Translations under genes and position numbers: made by a program
Notes under the pieces: generated by a model
Seen by the model: only the letters and a program-made list of their open reading frames with translations
The model's database searches: none
Told to the model about the DNA's origin: nothing
From: Pseudomonas monteilii NBRC 103158 = DSM 14164
Lineage (GTDB): Bacteria; Pseudomonadota; Gammaproteobacteria; Pseudomonadales; Pseudomonadaceae
Length of the DNA stretch: 64,000 nucleotides
Assembly (NCBI RefSeq): GCF_000730605.1
Contig: NZ_BBIS01000038.1
Span: forward strand, 1 to 64,000
Reading direction: 5' to 3'
Shown: positions 18,813-27,717 of the stretch, in pieces
Position numbering within the stretch: the first letter of the stretch is position 1
How the letters are laid out: each line of letters starts with the position of its first letter

Positions 18813-20744
18813 ATGTTCTCTTTCGCATTCCCTCCGAGACTGGCCATGAAAACCCGTTCCCGTCTGCTTGCCTGGCTTCTGTGGCCGGTGCTGGCGCTGT
18901 GCAGCACCATGGCGATGGCCGAAGCCCCCGCCGAGGCCACCAAGGCCTTGCACCTGCTTGATTACATTGGCGCCGACTACCCGCCGACTGTGCGCGATGG
19001 CAAGGTGATCGACGATGGCGAATACCGTGAACAACAGGAGTTCAGCACGGTATTGGCCGACCTGGTAAAAGCCTTGCCGGCACACGCTGAGCAAACTGGG
19101 CTTGAGCAGGGTGTACAGGCGCTGCGCCAAGCCATTGATGAACGCCAGGATGGCGCGGCTGTAGCCAGGCAAGCCAGGCAACTGGGCGCACGTCTGGCGG
19201 TGGCTTATGAAGTCAGTCAGGCCCCGGTGATTACCCCGGACCCTGCCCGTGGCGCTGCGTTGTATGCGCAGAACTGCTCGATCTGCCACGGCGACACAGG
19301 CGCAGGCGATGGTCCTGCGGGTGTCGGGTTGGAGCCGGCGCCCGCTAACCTGCGTGACGCTGCGCGCCTCGACCAGTTGAGCCTGTTCGACCTCTACAAC
19401 ACCTTGGCCCTTGGCATCGACGGCACCGAAATGCCGTCCTTCGCCGATCAGCTGGACGACCGTCAGCGCTGGGATGTGGCCGCTTACATCGCCAGTTTCT
19501 CAGCCAACCCACAGGCCGCCAAAGGCGACAAGACCTGGAACATCGCCGACCTGGCACGCCAGACTCCAGCCGAAGTCGCCGCCAACGAAGGCAATGCGGT
19601 CGTGGAGGCATTTCGCGCCCAGCGTGCCCAGCCGCCTCAGGTCAAGCGGGGCCCGGCGCAATTGCTGGAATACACCGCCAGTACCCTGGACAAAAGCCTC
19701 GCCGCCTACCGTGCAGGCGATCACGACCAGGCCTATGATCTGTCAGTGGCGGCCTACCTGGAAGGCTTCGAACTGGTGGAAAGCTCACTGGACAACATTG
19801 ACACCCAAGTGCGCAAGGACACCGAAAAATCCCTGATGGCCTACCGCCAATCGTTGCAGGATGGGCTGCCCGTGGGCCAGGCCGAGCAACGGCTGGCCGA
19901 AGCCAAGACCAGGCTCGACCAGGCCGCGAAACTGTTGGGTAGCGATGGCCTGAGCTGGTCACTGAGCTTTATCTCCGGCTTGCTGATCCTGCTGCGCGAA
20001 GGCCTTGAAGCCATTCTGGTTCTTGCGGCGATCCTGGCCTTCCTGCGCAACACCGGCCAGCAGTCGGCGGTGCGCAGCGTCAACATCGGCTGGGGCCTGG
20101 CGCTGGTTGCAGGCTTTGCCACCTGGGCGCTGGCGGCTTACGTGATCGATGTGGGTGGGGCCCAGCGCGAGCTGCTGGAAGGTTGCACGGCGCTGTTCGC
20201 TGCAGTGATGGTGCTGTGGCTCGGCGTGTGGATGCATGACCGACGCCACGCCGCAGCCTGGCAGAACTACATCAAGAGCAGCCTGGTCAGTGGCGGAGGG
20301 CGTTTCGGCTTCGCCTTGCTGGCGTTCTTCTCGGTGTACCGCGAACTGTTTGAAGTGATTCTGTTCTACGAAACCCTGTGGCTGCAGGCAGGCCCTGCCG
20401 GGCATCAGGCGGTGCTGGCAGGTGGCGCAACCGCGCTGGTGCTGTTGGTGGGGTTGGCGTGGGTGATCCTGCGTGGCTCTGCGAAGCTGCCGCTTTCACT
20501 GTTCTTCAGCATCAACGCCGCGTTGCTGTGCGCGCTGTCGGTGGTGTTCGCCGGGCATGGCGTGAAAGCGCTGCAAGAGGCCGGTGTACTGGGTACGCGA
20601 CCGGTGGCGTTCTTCGAGTTCGACTGGCTGGGGATTCATGCCGATGCCTACTCGCTGTCAGCGCAGGCGGTGGCCTTGCTGGCCATCATGTTCCTGTATG
20701 GGCGCTCGCGGTTGGCGGAAAAGCGCAGGGCGGCGGCCAGCTGA
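18813..20744 (+). CDS. Cytochrome c - FTR1 iron permease fusion
   Basis: 643 residues from ATG 18813 (GGAG seven bases upstream); ATG 18846 would give a more standard signal peptide (MKTRSRLLAWLL...). The periplasmic N-terminal half contains one heme c site CSICH (about residue 155) with a likely distal Met at EMPSF. The C-terminal half has about seven membrane spans with the two FTR1 iron-binding motifs REGLE and RELFE. In FTR1 systems Fe(II) is oxidised before transport; a fused cytochrome could accept that electron. The gene stands alone, with no EfeO/EfeB genes nearby. Confidence 0.88.
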   Translation: MFSFAFPPRLAMKTRSRLLAWLLWPVLALCSTMAMAEAPAEATKALHLLDYIGADYPPTVRDGKVIDDGEYREQQEFSTVLADLVKALPAHAEQTGLEQGVQALRQAIDERQDGAAVARQARQLGARLAVAYEVSQAPVITPDPARGAALYAQNCSICHGDTGAGDGPAGVGLEPAPANLRDAARLDQLSLFDLYNTLALGIDGTEMPSFADQLDDRQRWDVAAYIASFSANPQAAKGDKTWNIADLARQTPAEVAANEGNAVVEAFRAQRAQPPQVKRGPAQLLEYTASTLDKSLAAYRAGDHDQAYDLSVAAYLEGFELVESSLDNIDTQVRKDTEKSLMAYRQSLQDGLPVGQAEQRLAEAKTRLDQAAKLLGSDGLSWSLSFISGLLILLREGLEAILVLAAILAFLRNTGQQSAVRSVNIGWGLALVAGFATWALAAYVIDVGGAQRELLEGCTALFAAVMVLWLGVWMHDRRHAAAWQNYIKSSLVSGGGRFGFALLAFFSVYRELFEVILFYETLWLQAGPAGHQAVLAGGATALVLLVGLAWVILRGSAKLPLSLFFSINAALLCALSVVFAGHGVKALQEAGVLGTRPVAFFEFDWLGIHADAYSLSAQAVALLAIMFLYGRSRLAEKRRAAAS

Positions 20745-20771
20745 GGCCGCCATCCTGAAAAACCTATTTGA

Positions 20772-21017
20772 TCAGGCAGGTTGTGGCGCCTTGAGAATGT
20801 TCTGCAGCAGCTGGACACTTTCGACGGCGTCATGACCCAGGCTGGTCAGGTAGCCGCCATCAGGTTGATCGGTCAGCCCTTTTTCATGCAGACGTTGCGC
20901 AGCCGCGATCAGGGCAGGTGCGGCGGTGCTGGTTATCTTGATGCCTTCCTGGCTACTGTCGTGTTTGAACAGTGCGAGTACTTCCAGTTCGTCGATCAGA
21001 TCGGGGGTAAAAGGCAT
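20772..21017 (-). CDS. TIGR02647-family small conserved protein
   Basis: 81 residues, starting MPFTPDLIDELEVLALF, which matches my memory of the small proteobacterial TIGR02647 family. It is annotated elsewhere as a DNA-binding or hypothetical protein; no defined HTH can be pointed to here. Mostly helical, cytoplasmic. Convergent with the FTR1 gene 28 bp away. Confidence 0.75.
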   Translation of the reverse strand: MPFTPDLIDELEVLALFKHDSSQEGIKITSTAAPALIAAAQRLHEKGLTDQPDGGYLTSLGHDAVESVQLLQNILKAPQPA

Positions 21018-21086
21018 GGCGGCTCCTGACTTCCAGACAAGGATGGCGGCACCGTCAGCGGTGCCTGACCTTGGAGTGTAGTCGGA

Positions 21087-21389
21087 TTATTCGTCCTCGC
21101 TTTGATCCATCTCAGGCGGTAGCTCCGGCAGCGCCCGCAGGGCGTTCTCGTACCACTCGCCGTTGAACTCGCGGTCTTCCGTCAGCATGTTGTCGATCTC
21201 GAAGGCCAATACATGAGCCATCAGGTTGAGGATGTCCTCACGCTCGTAGCCGACCAGGGTCAGCTTGTTGAAGGTGGCCTTGGCCGCAGCCGGTTCGCCG
21301 CTCTCAATCTGGTTCTCGATAGCTTGGGTCAGCGTCGCCTCGGCGAAGGCTTCGTCGTCGTCATTGTCGATGTCGGTGGGCTCGCTCAT
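21087..21389 (-). CDS. Conserved acidic hypothetical protein
   Basis: 100 residues from ATG 21389, which has AGGAG seven bases upstream; the longer frame to 21425 lacks this. Strongly acidic at both ends (TDIDNDDDEAFAE, EMDQSEDE), helical in the middle, no signal peptide. I do not recognise a family with confidence. Its 70-bp separation from the TIGR02647 gene on the same strand suggests they may be co-transcribed. Confidence 0.7.
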   Translation of the reverse strand: MSEPTDIDNDDDEAFAEATLTQAIENQIESGEPAAAKATFNKLTLVGYEREDILNLMAHVLAFEIDNMLTEDREFNGEWYENALRALPELPPEMDQSEDE

Positions 21390-21536
21390 GGCGTTACTCC
21401 TGTTGTGGGGCACACAGTGTGCCATGCCTGCAGCGGCAATGCCCGGGCATTGACGGGGTGCATGACGCTGGTCAGGGGCGGGCGTACGGTCTATAAAAGC
21501 CGGGCCAACCCCTTACGGCCTGGAGGCTGTTACCTC

Positions 21537-22199
21537 ATGCTCAAGCTTTACGGATTCTCGGTCAGCAACTACTACAACATGGTCAAGCTGGCCCTGCTGG
21601 AAAAAGGCCTGCCCTTCGAGGAAGTCGCTTTCTATGGCGGCCAGGCGCCACAGGCCTTGGCAGTGAGCCCTCGGGGCAAGGTGCCAGTGCTTGAAACCGA
21701 ACACGGCTTCCTGAGTGAAACCAGTGTGATCCTCGACTATATCGAACAGACCCAGGGCGGCAAGGCACTGCTGCCGGCCGACCCGTTCGGGCAGGCCAAG
21801 GTGCGTGAGCTGCTCAAGGAAATCGAGCTGTACATCGAGCTGCCGGCGCGTACCTGCTATGCCGAGTCGTTCTTTGGCATGTCGGTTGAGCCGCTGGTCA
21901 AAGAGAAAGCCCGGGCCGATCTGCTGGCCGGGTTTTCCACCCTCAAGCGTAACGGTCGCTTTGCGCCGTTTGTGGCAGGTGAGCAACTGACGCTGGCAGA
22001 CCTGATGTTCTGCTTCTCGGTCGACCTGGCTTATGCCGTGGGCAAGAAGGTGCTGAACATCGACTTACTGGCGGACTTCCCGCAGGCCAAGGCGTTGTTG
22101 CAGCTGATGGGCGAGAACCCGCACATGGCGCGGATCGTGGCAGACAAGGAGGCGGCGATGCCAGCCTTCATGGAGATGATTCGAAGCGGTAAACGCTAA
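21537..22199 (+). CDS. Glutathione S-transferase family protein
   Basis: 220 residues. The N-terminal thioredoxin-fold domain shows the expected GSH-site elements: KLYGFSVSNYYNMVKLAL, cis-Pro segment GKVPVLE and the ETSVILDYIE helix. The C-terminal helical domain contains LTLADLMFC (the N-capping box). Cytoplasmic detoxification enzyme; the class and substrate are not evident. GGAGG lies ten bases before the ATG at 21537. It is divergent from the acidic hypothetical gene and convergent with argH. Confidence 0.9.
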   Translation: MLKLYGFSVSNYYNMVKLALLEKGLPFEEVAFYGGQAPQALAVSPRGKVPVLETEHGFLSETSVILDYIEQTQGGKALLPADPFGQAKVRELLKEIELYIELPARTCYAESFFGMSVEPLVKEKARADLLAGFSTLKRNGRFAPFVAGEQLTLADLMFCFSVDLAYAVGKKVLNIDLLADFPQAKALLQLMGENPHMARIVADKEAAMPAFMEMIRSGKR

Positions 22200-22203
22200 G
22201 GGT

Positions 22204-22228
22204 CCGGGGCCGCGAGGCGGCCCCGGTT
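22204..22228. terminator. Bidirectional terminator, GST/argH
   Basis: A perfect 10-bp stem (22204-22213 with 22217-22226, loop GAG) lies between convergent genes. The stem bases are the same as in the lapA terminator. Confidence 0.8.
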
Positions 22229-22233
22229 CCTGA

Positions 22234-23628
22234 TCAACGCGAGGCCAGCAATGCCTTGCCGCGAATAACCGCCGCGCGCACCTGCGCCGGCGCCGTACCA
22301 CCAATGTGGTCACGGGCATTCACCGACCCTTCCAGGGTCAGCACGGCAAACACGTCCTGCTCGATCTGGTCGCTGAACTGGCGCAGTTCGTCCAGGCTCA
22401 TTTCGGCCAAGTCTTTGCCAGTGTCCACGCCATACTTCACCGCGTGGCCAACGATTTCGTGGCAGTCACGGAACGGCAGGCCACGGCGTACCAGATAGTC
22501 GGCGAGGTCCGTGGCGGTGGAGAAGCCGCGCAGGGCCGCTTCACGCATGATGGCGTGCTTGGGCTTGATCGCCGGGATCATGTCGGCAAAGGCACGCAGC
22601 GAGTCGCGCAGGGTATCGGCAGCGTCGAACAGCGGCTCCTTGTCTTCCTGGTTGTCCTTGTTGTAGGCCAGCGGCTGGCCTTTCATCAGGGTCAGCAGGC
22701 CGGTCAGGGCGCCGAACACGCGGCCGCTCTTGCCACGTACCAGTTCTGGCACGTCCGGATTCTTTTTCTGCGGCATGATCGAGCTGCCGGTGCAGAAGCG
22801 GTCCGGCAGGTCGATGAACTGGAACTGCGCGCTGGTCCACAGCACCAGCTCTTCGGAGAAGCGCGACAGGTGCATCATCGCCACGCTGGCAGCGGCGCAG
22901 AATTCGATGGCGAAGTCGCGGTCCGACACGCCGTCCAGCGAGTTGCCGGCCACGGCTTCGAAGCCCAGCAGCTTGCAGGTGAGTTCGCGGTCGATCGGGT
23001 AGGTGGTGCCCGCCAGCGCGGCGCTGCCCAGTGGCATGCGGTTGGTGCGCTTGCGGCAGTCGACCAGGCGCTCGTAGTCGCGGCTGAGCATTTCGAACCA
23101 GGCCAGCAGGTGGTGACCGAAGGTGACCGGCTGGGCCGTCTGCAGGTGGGTGAAGCCAGGCATGATGGTTTCGGCTTCACGCTCGGCCTGCTCCAGCAGG
23201 CCCTGCTGCAGGCGGGTGATTTCGGCCAGGATCAGGTCGATTTCATCGCGCAGCCACAGGCGGATATCGGTGGCCACCTGGTCGTTGCGGCTACGGCCGG
23301 TGTGCAGCTTCTTGCCGGTGATGCCGATACGGTCTGTCAGGCGTGCTTCGATGTTCATGTGCACGTCTTCGAGGTCGACGCGCCAGTCGAAGTTGCCAGC
23401 CTCGATCTCGCCCTGGATGGTTTTCAGGCCATCGATGATGGTGTCGCGCTCGGCATCGCTGAGCACGCCGACCTGCGCCAGCATGGTGGCATGGGCGATC
23501 GAACCCATGATGTCGTGGCGGTAAAGGCGCTTGTCGAAATCGACCGAGGCGGTGAAACGGGCGACGAAGGCGTCGACGGGCTCACTGAAGCGGCCGCCCC
23601 AGGACTGATTGGTCTTGTCGGTGCTCAT
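22234..23628 (-). CDS. argH: Argininosuccinate lyase
   Basis: 464 residues from ATG 23628 (MSTDKTNQSWGGRFS); an upstream ATG at 23640 would add four residues. Last step of arginine synthesis: argininosuccinate to arginine plus fumarate, as a cytoplasmic tetramer. The fumarate lyase signature GSSIMPQKKNPD is intact, with the catalytic loop Ser in it, as are HTGRSRNDQVATD and the His-bearing TAQPVTFGHH segment. In pseudomonads argH is commonly followed divergently by the algZ-algR-hemC block; here algZ is absent. Confidence 0.98.
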   Translation of the reverse strand: MSTDKTNQSWGGRFSEPVDAFVARFTASVDFDKRLYRHDIMGSIAHATMLAQVGVLSDAERDTIIDGLKTIQGEIEAGNFDWRVDLEDVHMNIEARLTDRIGITGKKLHTGRSRNDQVATDIRLWLRDEIDLILAEITRLQQGLLEQAEREAETIMPGFTHLQTAQPVTFGHHLLAWFEMLSRDYERLVDCRKRTNRMPLGSAALAGTTYPIDRELTCKLLGFEAVAGNSLDGVSDRDFAIEFCAAASVAMMHLSRFSEELVLWTSAQFQFIDLPDRFCTGSSIMPQKKNPDVPELVRGKSGRVFGALTGLLTLMKGQPLAYNKDNQEDKEPLFDAADTLRDSLRAFADMIPAIKPKHAIMREAALRGFSTATDLADYLVRRGLPFRDCHEIVGHAVKYGVDTGKDLAEMSLDELRQFSDQIEQDVFAVLTLEGSVNARDHIGGTAPAQVRAAVIRGKALLASR

Positions 23629-23640
23629 GGATTCACTCAT

Positions 23641-23924
23641 TGCAGGCGTGAACGAAAAAGTGGCGCCGATGATAGCAGGGTTGGGCTGGCCGCCGCAGGG
23701 CGCTGGTCGAGAGAAATGCCCGGATAACGGCAGAGAACGATTTTAAGGAATGAACGGCAGTGTTCCACGGACCGTCTACAGTTGGACAGAGGACAGGCAG
23801 TGAATCTGCCGTCCGAGTGAATCTTTGGCCATCGCACCGGTCTAGAGCGTGACCGCAGTGTCGCTCGAACCACACCTGTCTACGCTATACCTGTGCGAGA
23901 CTCATTCAGGAATCCAGCGCAATT
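23641..23924. promoter_or_regulatory. Divergent argH/algR intergenic region
   Basis: 284 bp with no credible gene. It holds both promoters and a small hairpin (GGCAG...CTGCC around 23797-23811). AATGAACGG near 23746 reads CCGTTCATT on the other strand, resembling the CCGTTCGTC core that AlgR binds in P. aeruginosa. Autoregulation is therefore possible but unproven. No remnant of an algZ sensor gene is visible. Confidence 0.5.
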
Positions 23925-24668
23925 ATGAATGTCCTGATCGTTGATGACGAACCCCAAGGCCGTGAACGCCTCAGCCGGCTGCTCGGCGAACTGGAGGGTT
24001 ACACCGTGCTGGAGCCTAGCGCCACCAACGGCGAGGAGGCCTTGGCGCTGATCGAAAGCCTCAAGCCCGATGTGGTCCTGCTGGACATCGGCATGCCAGG
24101 CCTGGATGGCCTGCAGGTTGCCGCACGCTTGTGCGAACGCGAGGCGCCGCCGGCGGTGGTGTTTTGCACCGGGGATGATGAATACGGTGCCGAGGCATTC
24201 AAGGACAGTACCCTCAGCCATGTGACCAAGCCATTCCAGGCCCAGGCGCTGCGCGATGCCTTGCGCAAGGCCGAAAAACCCAACCGCGCCCAGCTGGCGG
24301 CGCTTACCCGGCCGGCCAATGAAGGTGGTGGCCCGCGCAGCCATATCAGTGCCCGCACGCGCAAAGGTATCGAGCTGATTCCTTTGCCTCAGGTGATCTA
24401 TTTCATTGCTGATCACAAATACGTGACCTTGCGCCACGAGGCAGGGGAGGTGCTGCTCGACGAGCCGCTCAAGGCCCTGGAAGACGAGTTTGGCGAACGC
24501 TTCGTGCGTATCCACCGCAATGCGCTGGTGGCGCGCGAGCGCATCGAGCGCCTGCAACGCACCCCGCTGGGGCATTTTCAGTTGTACCTGAAAGGCCTGG
24601 ACGGTGATGCCCTGACCGTCAGCCGGCGGCATGTGGCGGGCGTGCGCAAGATGATGCAAACCCTCTGA
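23925..24668 (+). CDS. algR: LytTR-type response regulator AlgR
   Basis: 247 residues. The receiver domain (1-120) has the acidic pair Asp7-Asp8, phospho-acceptor Asp54 (LLDIGMPG) and Lys in VTKPFQ. A linker leads to a C-terminal LytTR DNA-binding domain (~140-245) with VIYFIADHKYVTLRH and the RIHRNALVAR motif. In P. aeruginosa AlgR controls alginate, twitching and cyanide genes with sensor AlgZ/FimS encoded next to it. Here the sensor gene is absent. hemC follows after a REP-containing gap of ~200 bp. Confidence 0.95.
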   Translation: MNVLIVDDEPQGRERLSRLLGELEGYTVLEPSATNGEEALALIESLKPDVVLLDIGMPGLDGLQVAARLCEREAPPAVVFCTGDDEYGAEAFKDSTLSHVTKPFQAQALRDALRKAEKPNRAQLAALTRPANEGGGPRSHISARTRKGIELIPLPQVIYFIADHKYVTLRHEAGEVLLDEPLKALEDEFGERFVRIHRNALVARERIERLQRTPLGHFQLYLKGLDGDALTVSRRHVAGVRKMMQTL

Positions 24669-24692
24669 TTCGGCGCCCGCATGGCAAGGGCT

Positions 24693-24790
24693 GCGCCCTT
24701 GTTCGCGGCTAAAGCCGCTCCTACAGGTACGGTACCGCTCCGAAGGCGGTGATTAGCCTGTGGGAGCGGGTTTACCTGCGAAGGGGCCCT
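24693..24790. repeat. Inverted pair of REP elements
   Basis: Two P. putida-type REPs in opposite orientation (24693-24727 and 24757-24790) between algR and hemC, each with the GCGG...CCGCTCC(T/C)ACAGG core, flank a short GC hairpin (ACCGC/GCGGT). REPs in this group are extragenic, may stabilise upstream mRNA or bind gyrase/IHF, and depend on RAYT transposases encoded elsewhere. Confidence 0.85.
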
Positions 24791-24865
24791 CAACTGATCC
24801 ACATCTGCAAGCGATACCGGCGATGCTGTTATCATCGACGGTATTTCTCTGGATCGGGGCGTTTC

Positions 24866-25807
24866 ATGTCCACTCGCGAAATCCGCATTGCCACCCGTAA
24901 AAGTGCCTTGGCCCTGTGGCAGGCCGAATACGTCAAAGCCCGCCTCGAGCAGGCTCATCCCGGTCTGCTGGTGACCCTGGTGCCCATGGTCAGCCGTGGT
25001 GACAAGCTGCTCGATGCGCCGCTGGCCAAAATCGGCGGCAAGGGCCTGTTCGTCAAGGAACTGGAAACCGCCCTGCTGGACAACGAAGCCGACATCGCCG
25101 TGCATTCGATGAAGGACGTGCCTATGGACTTCCCCGAAGGCCTGGGCCTGTACTGCATCTGCGAGCGCGAAGACCCGCGCGATGCCTTCGTTTCCAATAC
25201 CTTCGACAGCCTTGAAGCGCTGCCTGCCGGCAGCATCGTCGGCACCTCCAGCCTGCGCCGCCAGGCCCAGTTGCTGGCGCGCCGCCCAGACCTGCAAATC
25301 CGCTTCCTGCGAGGCAACGTCAACACCCGCCTGGCCAAGCTGGATGCTGGCGAGTACGACGCCATCATCCTCGCCGCCGCCGGCCTGATCCGCCTGGGTT
25401 TCGAAGACCGCATCACTTCCACCATCAGCGTCGATGACAGTCTGCCGGCTGGCGGGCAGGGTGCGGTGGGTATCGAATGCCGCAGCGCCGACGTCGAGAT
25501 CCACGCGCTGCTGGCGCCACTGCACCATGCCGACACTGCCGACCGGGTAGTGGCCGAACGTGCTCTGAACAAACGCCTGAACGGCGGCTGCCAAGTGCCG
25601 ATCGCCTGCTACGCGGTACTCGAAGGCGACCAGCTGTGGCTGCGTGGCCTGGTCGGTCAGCCTAGCGGCGGTACTTTGTTGGTGGCCGATGCCCGCGCCC
25701 CCCGCTCTGCTGCTGAAACGCTTGGCGTACAAGTGGCCGAAGACCTGCTGGGCCAGGGCGCCGAAGCCATCCTCAAGGAAGTCTACGGCGAGGCCGGTCA
25801 CCCGTGA
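24866..25807 (+). CDS. hemC: Porphobilinogen deaminase (hydroxymethylbilane synthase)
   Basis: 313 residues, standard length. Polymerises four porphobilinogens to hydroxymethylbilane in heme and siroheme synthesis. The family marks are clear: RIATRKSALALWQAE at the N-terminus, DIAVHSMKDVP with the catalytic Asp, GTSSLRRQAQL and RGNVNTRL for substrate carboxylates, and NGGCQVPI with the Cys that carries the dipyrromethane cofactor. Its stop overlaps the GTG of hemD by 4 bp. Confidence 0.98.
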   Translation: MSTREIRIATRKSALALWQAEYVKARLEQAHPGLLVTLVPMVSRGDKLLDAPLAKIGGKGLFVKELETALLDNEADIAVHSMKDVPMDFPEGLGLYCICEREDPRDAFVSNTFDSLEALPAGSIVGTSSLRRQAQLLARRPDLQIRFLRGNVNTRLAKLDAGEYDAIILAAAGLIRLGFEDRITSTISVDDSLPAGGQGAVGIECRSADVEIHALLAPLHHADTADRVVAERALNKRLNGGCQVPIACYAVLEGDQLWLRGLVGQPSGGTLLVADARAPRSAAETLGVQVAEDLLGQGAEAILKEVYGEAGHP

Positions 25808-26571
25808 GCCAATGGCGCCTGTTGCTGACCCGCCCTGCCGAGGACTGCGCAGCACTGGCGCAAAGCTTGGCGGCAGCGGGGGTAGGCAGCAGCTGCATGC
25901 CGCTGCTGGAGATAGAGCCCGTCACCGTGGAGGCCCGGCAACGCCTGTTGCTGGAAGGCCTGCATGGCTTCCAGGCGATCATCGTGGTCAGCAAACCTGC
26001 CGCCCGGCTGTTGCTTGAGCAACTGGCCGAGGCCGGTTTGCAGCCGCCAGGGCAAGGCTGGTTCACCGTGGGCGAGGCCACTGCCGCAGTGTTGCAGGAG
26101 AAAGGTCTGGGGGCGAGCTGCCCGCCGCGTGGCGATGACAGCGAAGCCTTGCTGGCGCTCCCGGCCCTGCGCCAGGCCGTTGCCGTGCCTGCGCCGCGTG
26201 TGTTGATCGTTCGCGGCGTCGGAGGTCGCGAACTGCTGGCAGAGCGTCTTGCAGAGCAAGGTGCTAGTGTCGAATATCTGGAACTGTATCGTCGCTGCCT
26301 GCCGGCTTACCCGGCGGGCACCCTGAAGCGTCGCATCGAAGCGGAACGCCTCAATGGCCTGGTGGTCAGCAGTGGGCAGGGTTTTGAACATTTGCAGCAG
26401 CTGGCCGGCGCCGATTGGCCGCAGTTGGCACAGTTGCCGCTGTTCGTGCCCAGCCCGCGGGTCGCCGAGCAGGCCAGGGCCGCCGGGGCCCAACAGGTTG
26501 TGGATTGCCGTGGCGCCAGTGCCACGGCCTTGCTGGCAGCCGTGCAGCGCAGCGCTGCACCTGCCTCTTAA
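25804..26571 (+). CDS. hemD: Uroporphyrinogen-III synthase
   Basis: 255 residues from a GTG start coupled to the hemC stop. It closes and inverts ring D of hydroxymethylbilane. HemD sequences are poorly conserved. Seen here are the N-terminal LLLTRPAEDC strand, the FTVGEATAAVL segment, VLIVRGVGGRELLAERL, and the C-terminal PSPRVAEQARAAG. Position after hemC makes the assignment firm. Confidence 0.95.
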   Translation: MSQWRLLLTRPAEDCAALAQSLAAAGVGSSCMPLLEIEPVTVEARQRLLLEGLHGFQAIIVVSKPAARLLLEQLAEAGLQPPGQGWFTVGEATAAVLQEKGLGASCPPRGDDSEALLALPALRQAVAVPAPRVLIVRGVGGRELLAERLAEQGASVEYLELYRRCLPAYPAGTLKRRIEAERLNGLVVSSGQGFEHLQQLAGADWPQLAQLPLFVPSPRVAEQARAAGAQQVVDCRGASATALLAAVQRSAAPAS

Positions 26572-26616
26572 GGCGCTAAGCTGAACGCGATGCGCCCCCA
26601 TGCAAAGGATGGATAC

Positions 26617-27717
26617 GTGAGCGAGACTGTCTTGTCCAAAAACGATCAGCCGTCGGCACAAGCGCCGGTGGAACCCGTCACCGCCCCACCCGCCAAGCGC
26701 TCCGGCAGTGGCCTGGCAGCGCTGGCCTTGCTGCTGGGTGCAGCCGGGGTGGCGGTAGGTGGCTGGAGTGTCTGGCAGGTACGCCAACTGCAAGGCAGTG
26801 AGTTCAACCAGGGCCAGCACATCGAAGCGCTGAACCAGCGCGCCGAAGCCTTGCAACAACGCGAACAGCAAATCAGCGCGCAACTGGCCAGCCTGCCGGC
26901 TGCCAGCGAGCTGGAAGACCGCCGCCGCCTGGTGGCGCAATTGCAAGGTGACCAGCAACGCCTCAGCCAGCGCCTGGAAACCGTACTTGGCGAGAGCCGC
27001 AAGGAATGGCGCCTGGCCGAGGCCGAGCACTTGCTGCGCCTGGCCACCCTGCGCTTGTCGGCACTACAGGACATCACCAGCGCCAAGGCCCTGGTCGAGG
27101 GCGCTGACGAAATTCTGCGCGAACAGAGCGACCCAGGTGCCTTCGCCGCTCGCGAACAACTGGCACGCAGCCTGGCCACGCTCAACAGCACCCAGCAGCC
27201 AGACCGTACCGGTCTGTTCCTGAAGCTGGCCGCTCAGCGCGAGCTGGTGCAGCAGCTCAGTGCCCAGTCCCCCGAGTTTGCCAGCAACGCCGATGCACTC
27301 GGCGCCCTGACTGCCGAAGGTGATGGTGCCAGTCGCCTGTCGCAGTGGTGGGCAGAAATATCCAAGTACTTCCAGATCGACTTCAATGCCGATGACAACG
27401 TGCGGCCGTTGCTGGCCGGGCAGCAACTGAACCAGCTGCGCCTGGCCCTCAGCCTGACCATCGAGCAGGCCCAGTGGGCCGCACTCAATGGTGATGCCAA
27501 GGTTTACACCCAGGCGCTGGACGACGCCCGTAGCGTACTGTTGGCCAACTTCAACGCCGACAACCCACAAAGCAAGGCCATGCTCGACAGCCTGAATGCC
27601 CTGGCCGATCAGCCGGTGTCGGTGGTTACCCCCGACCTCAGCGAGAGCCTGGCGGCCGTGCAGGCCTACATTCAGCGCCGCCACCTGCCGGCCGAGGCTG
27701 AAGGGGGCAAGCCATGA
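26617..27717 (+). CDS. hemX: HemX-family membrane protein
   Basis: 366 residues from GTG 26617, preferred because AAGGA lies seven bases before it (an ATG at 26590 is also in frame). A Pro/Ala-rich cytoplasmic N-terminus is followed by one membrane span (~residues 33-53), a coiled coil (QHIEALNQRAEALQQREQQ) and a mostly helical periplasmic domain. Databases often call it uroporphyrin-III C-methyltransferase, but no SAM-binding methylase motif is present. Its true role beside hemCD and hemY is unresolved. Confidence 0.9.
   Translation: MSETVLSKNDQPSAQAPVEPVTAPPAKRSGSGLAALALLLGAAGVAVGGWSVWQVRQLQGSEFNQGQHIEALNQRAEALQQREQQISAQLASLPAASELEDRRRLVAQLQGDQQRLSQRLETVLGESRKEWRLAEAEHLLRLATLRLSALQDITSAKALVEGADEILREQSDPGAFAAREQLARSLATLNSTQQPDRTGLFLKLAAQRELVQQLSAQSPEFASNADALGALTAEGDGASRLSQWWAEISKYFQIDFNADDNVRPLLAGQQLNQLRLALSLTIEQAQWAALNGDAKVYTQALDDARSVLLANFNADNPQSKAMLDSLNALADQPVSVVTPDLSESLAAVQAYIQRRHLPAEAEGGKP

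Noticed and set aside
16983..19289. Minus-strand open frame of 768 codons
   Set aside because: It crosses three well-supported plus-strand genes and has no domain; it is an antisense shadow.
23641..23924. Possible remnant of algZ
   Set aside because: No frame shows kinase motifs and the gap is too short, so there is no positive evidence for a decayed gene.
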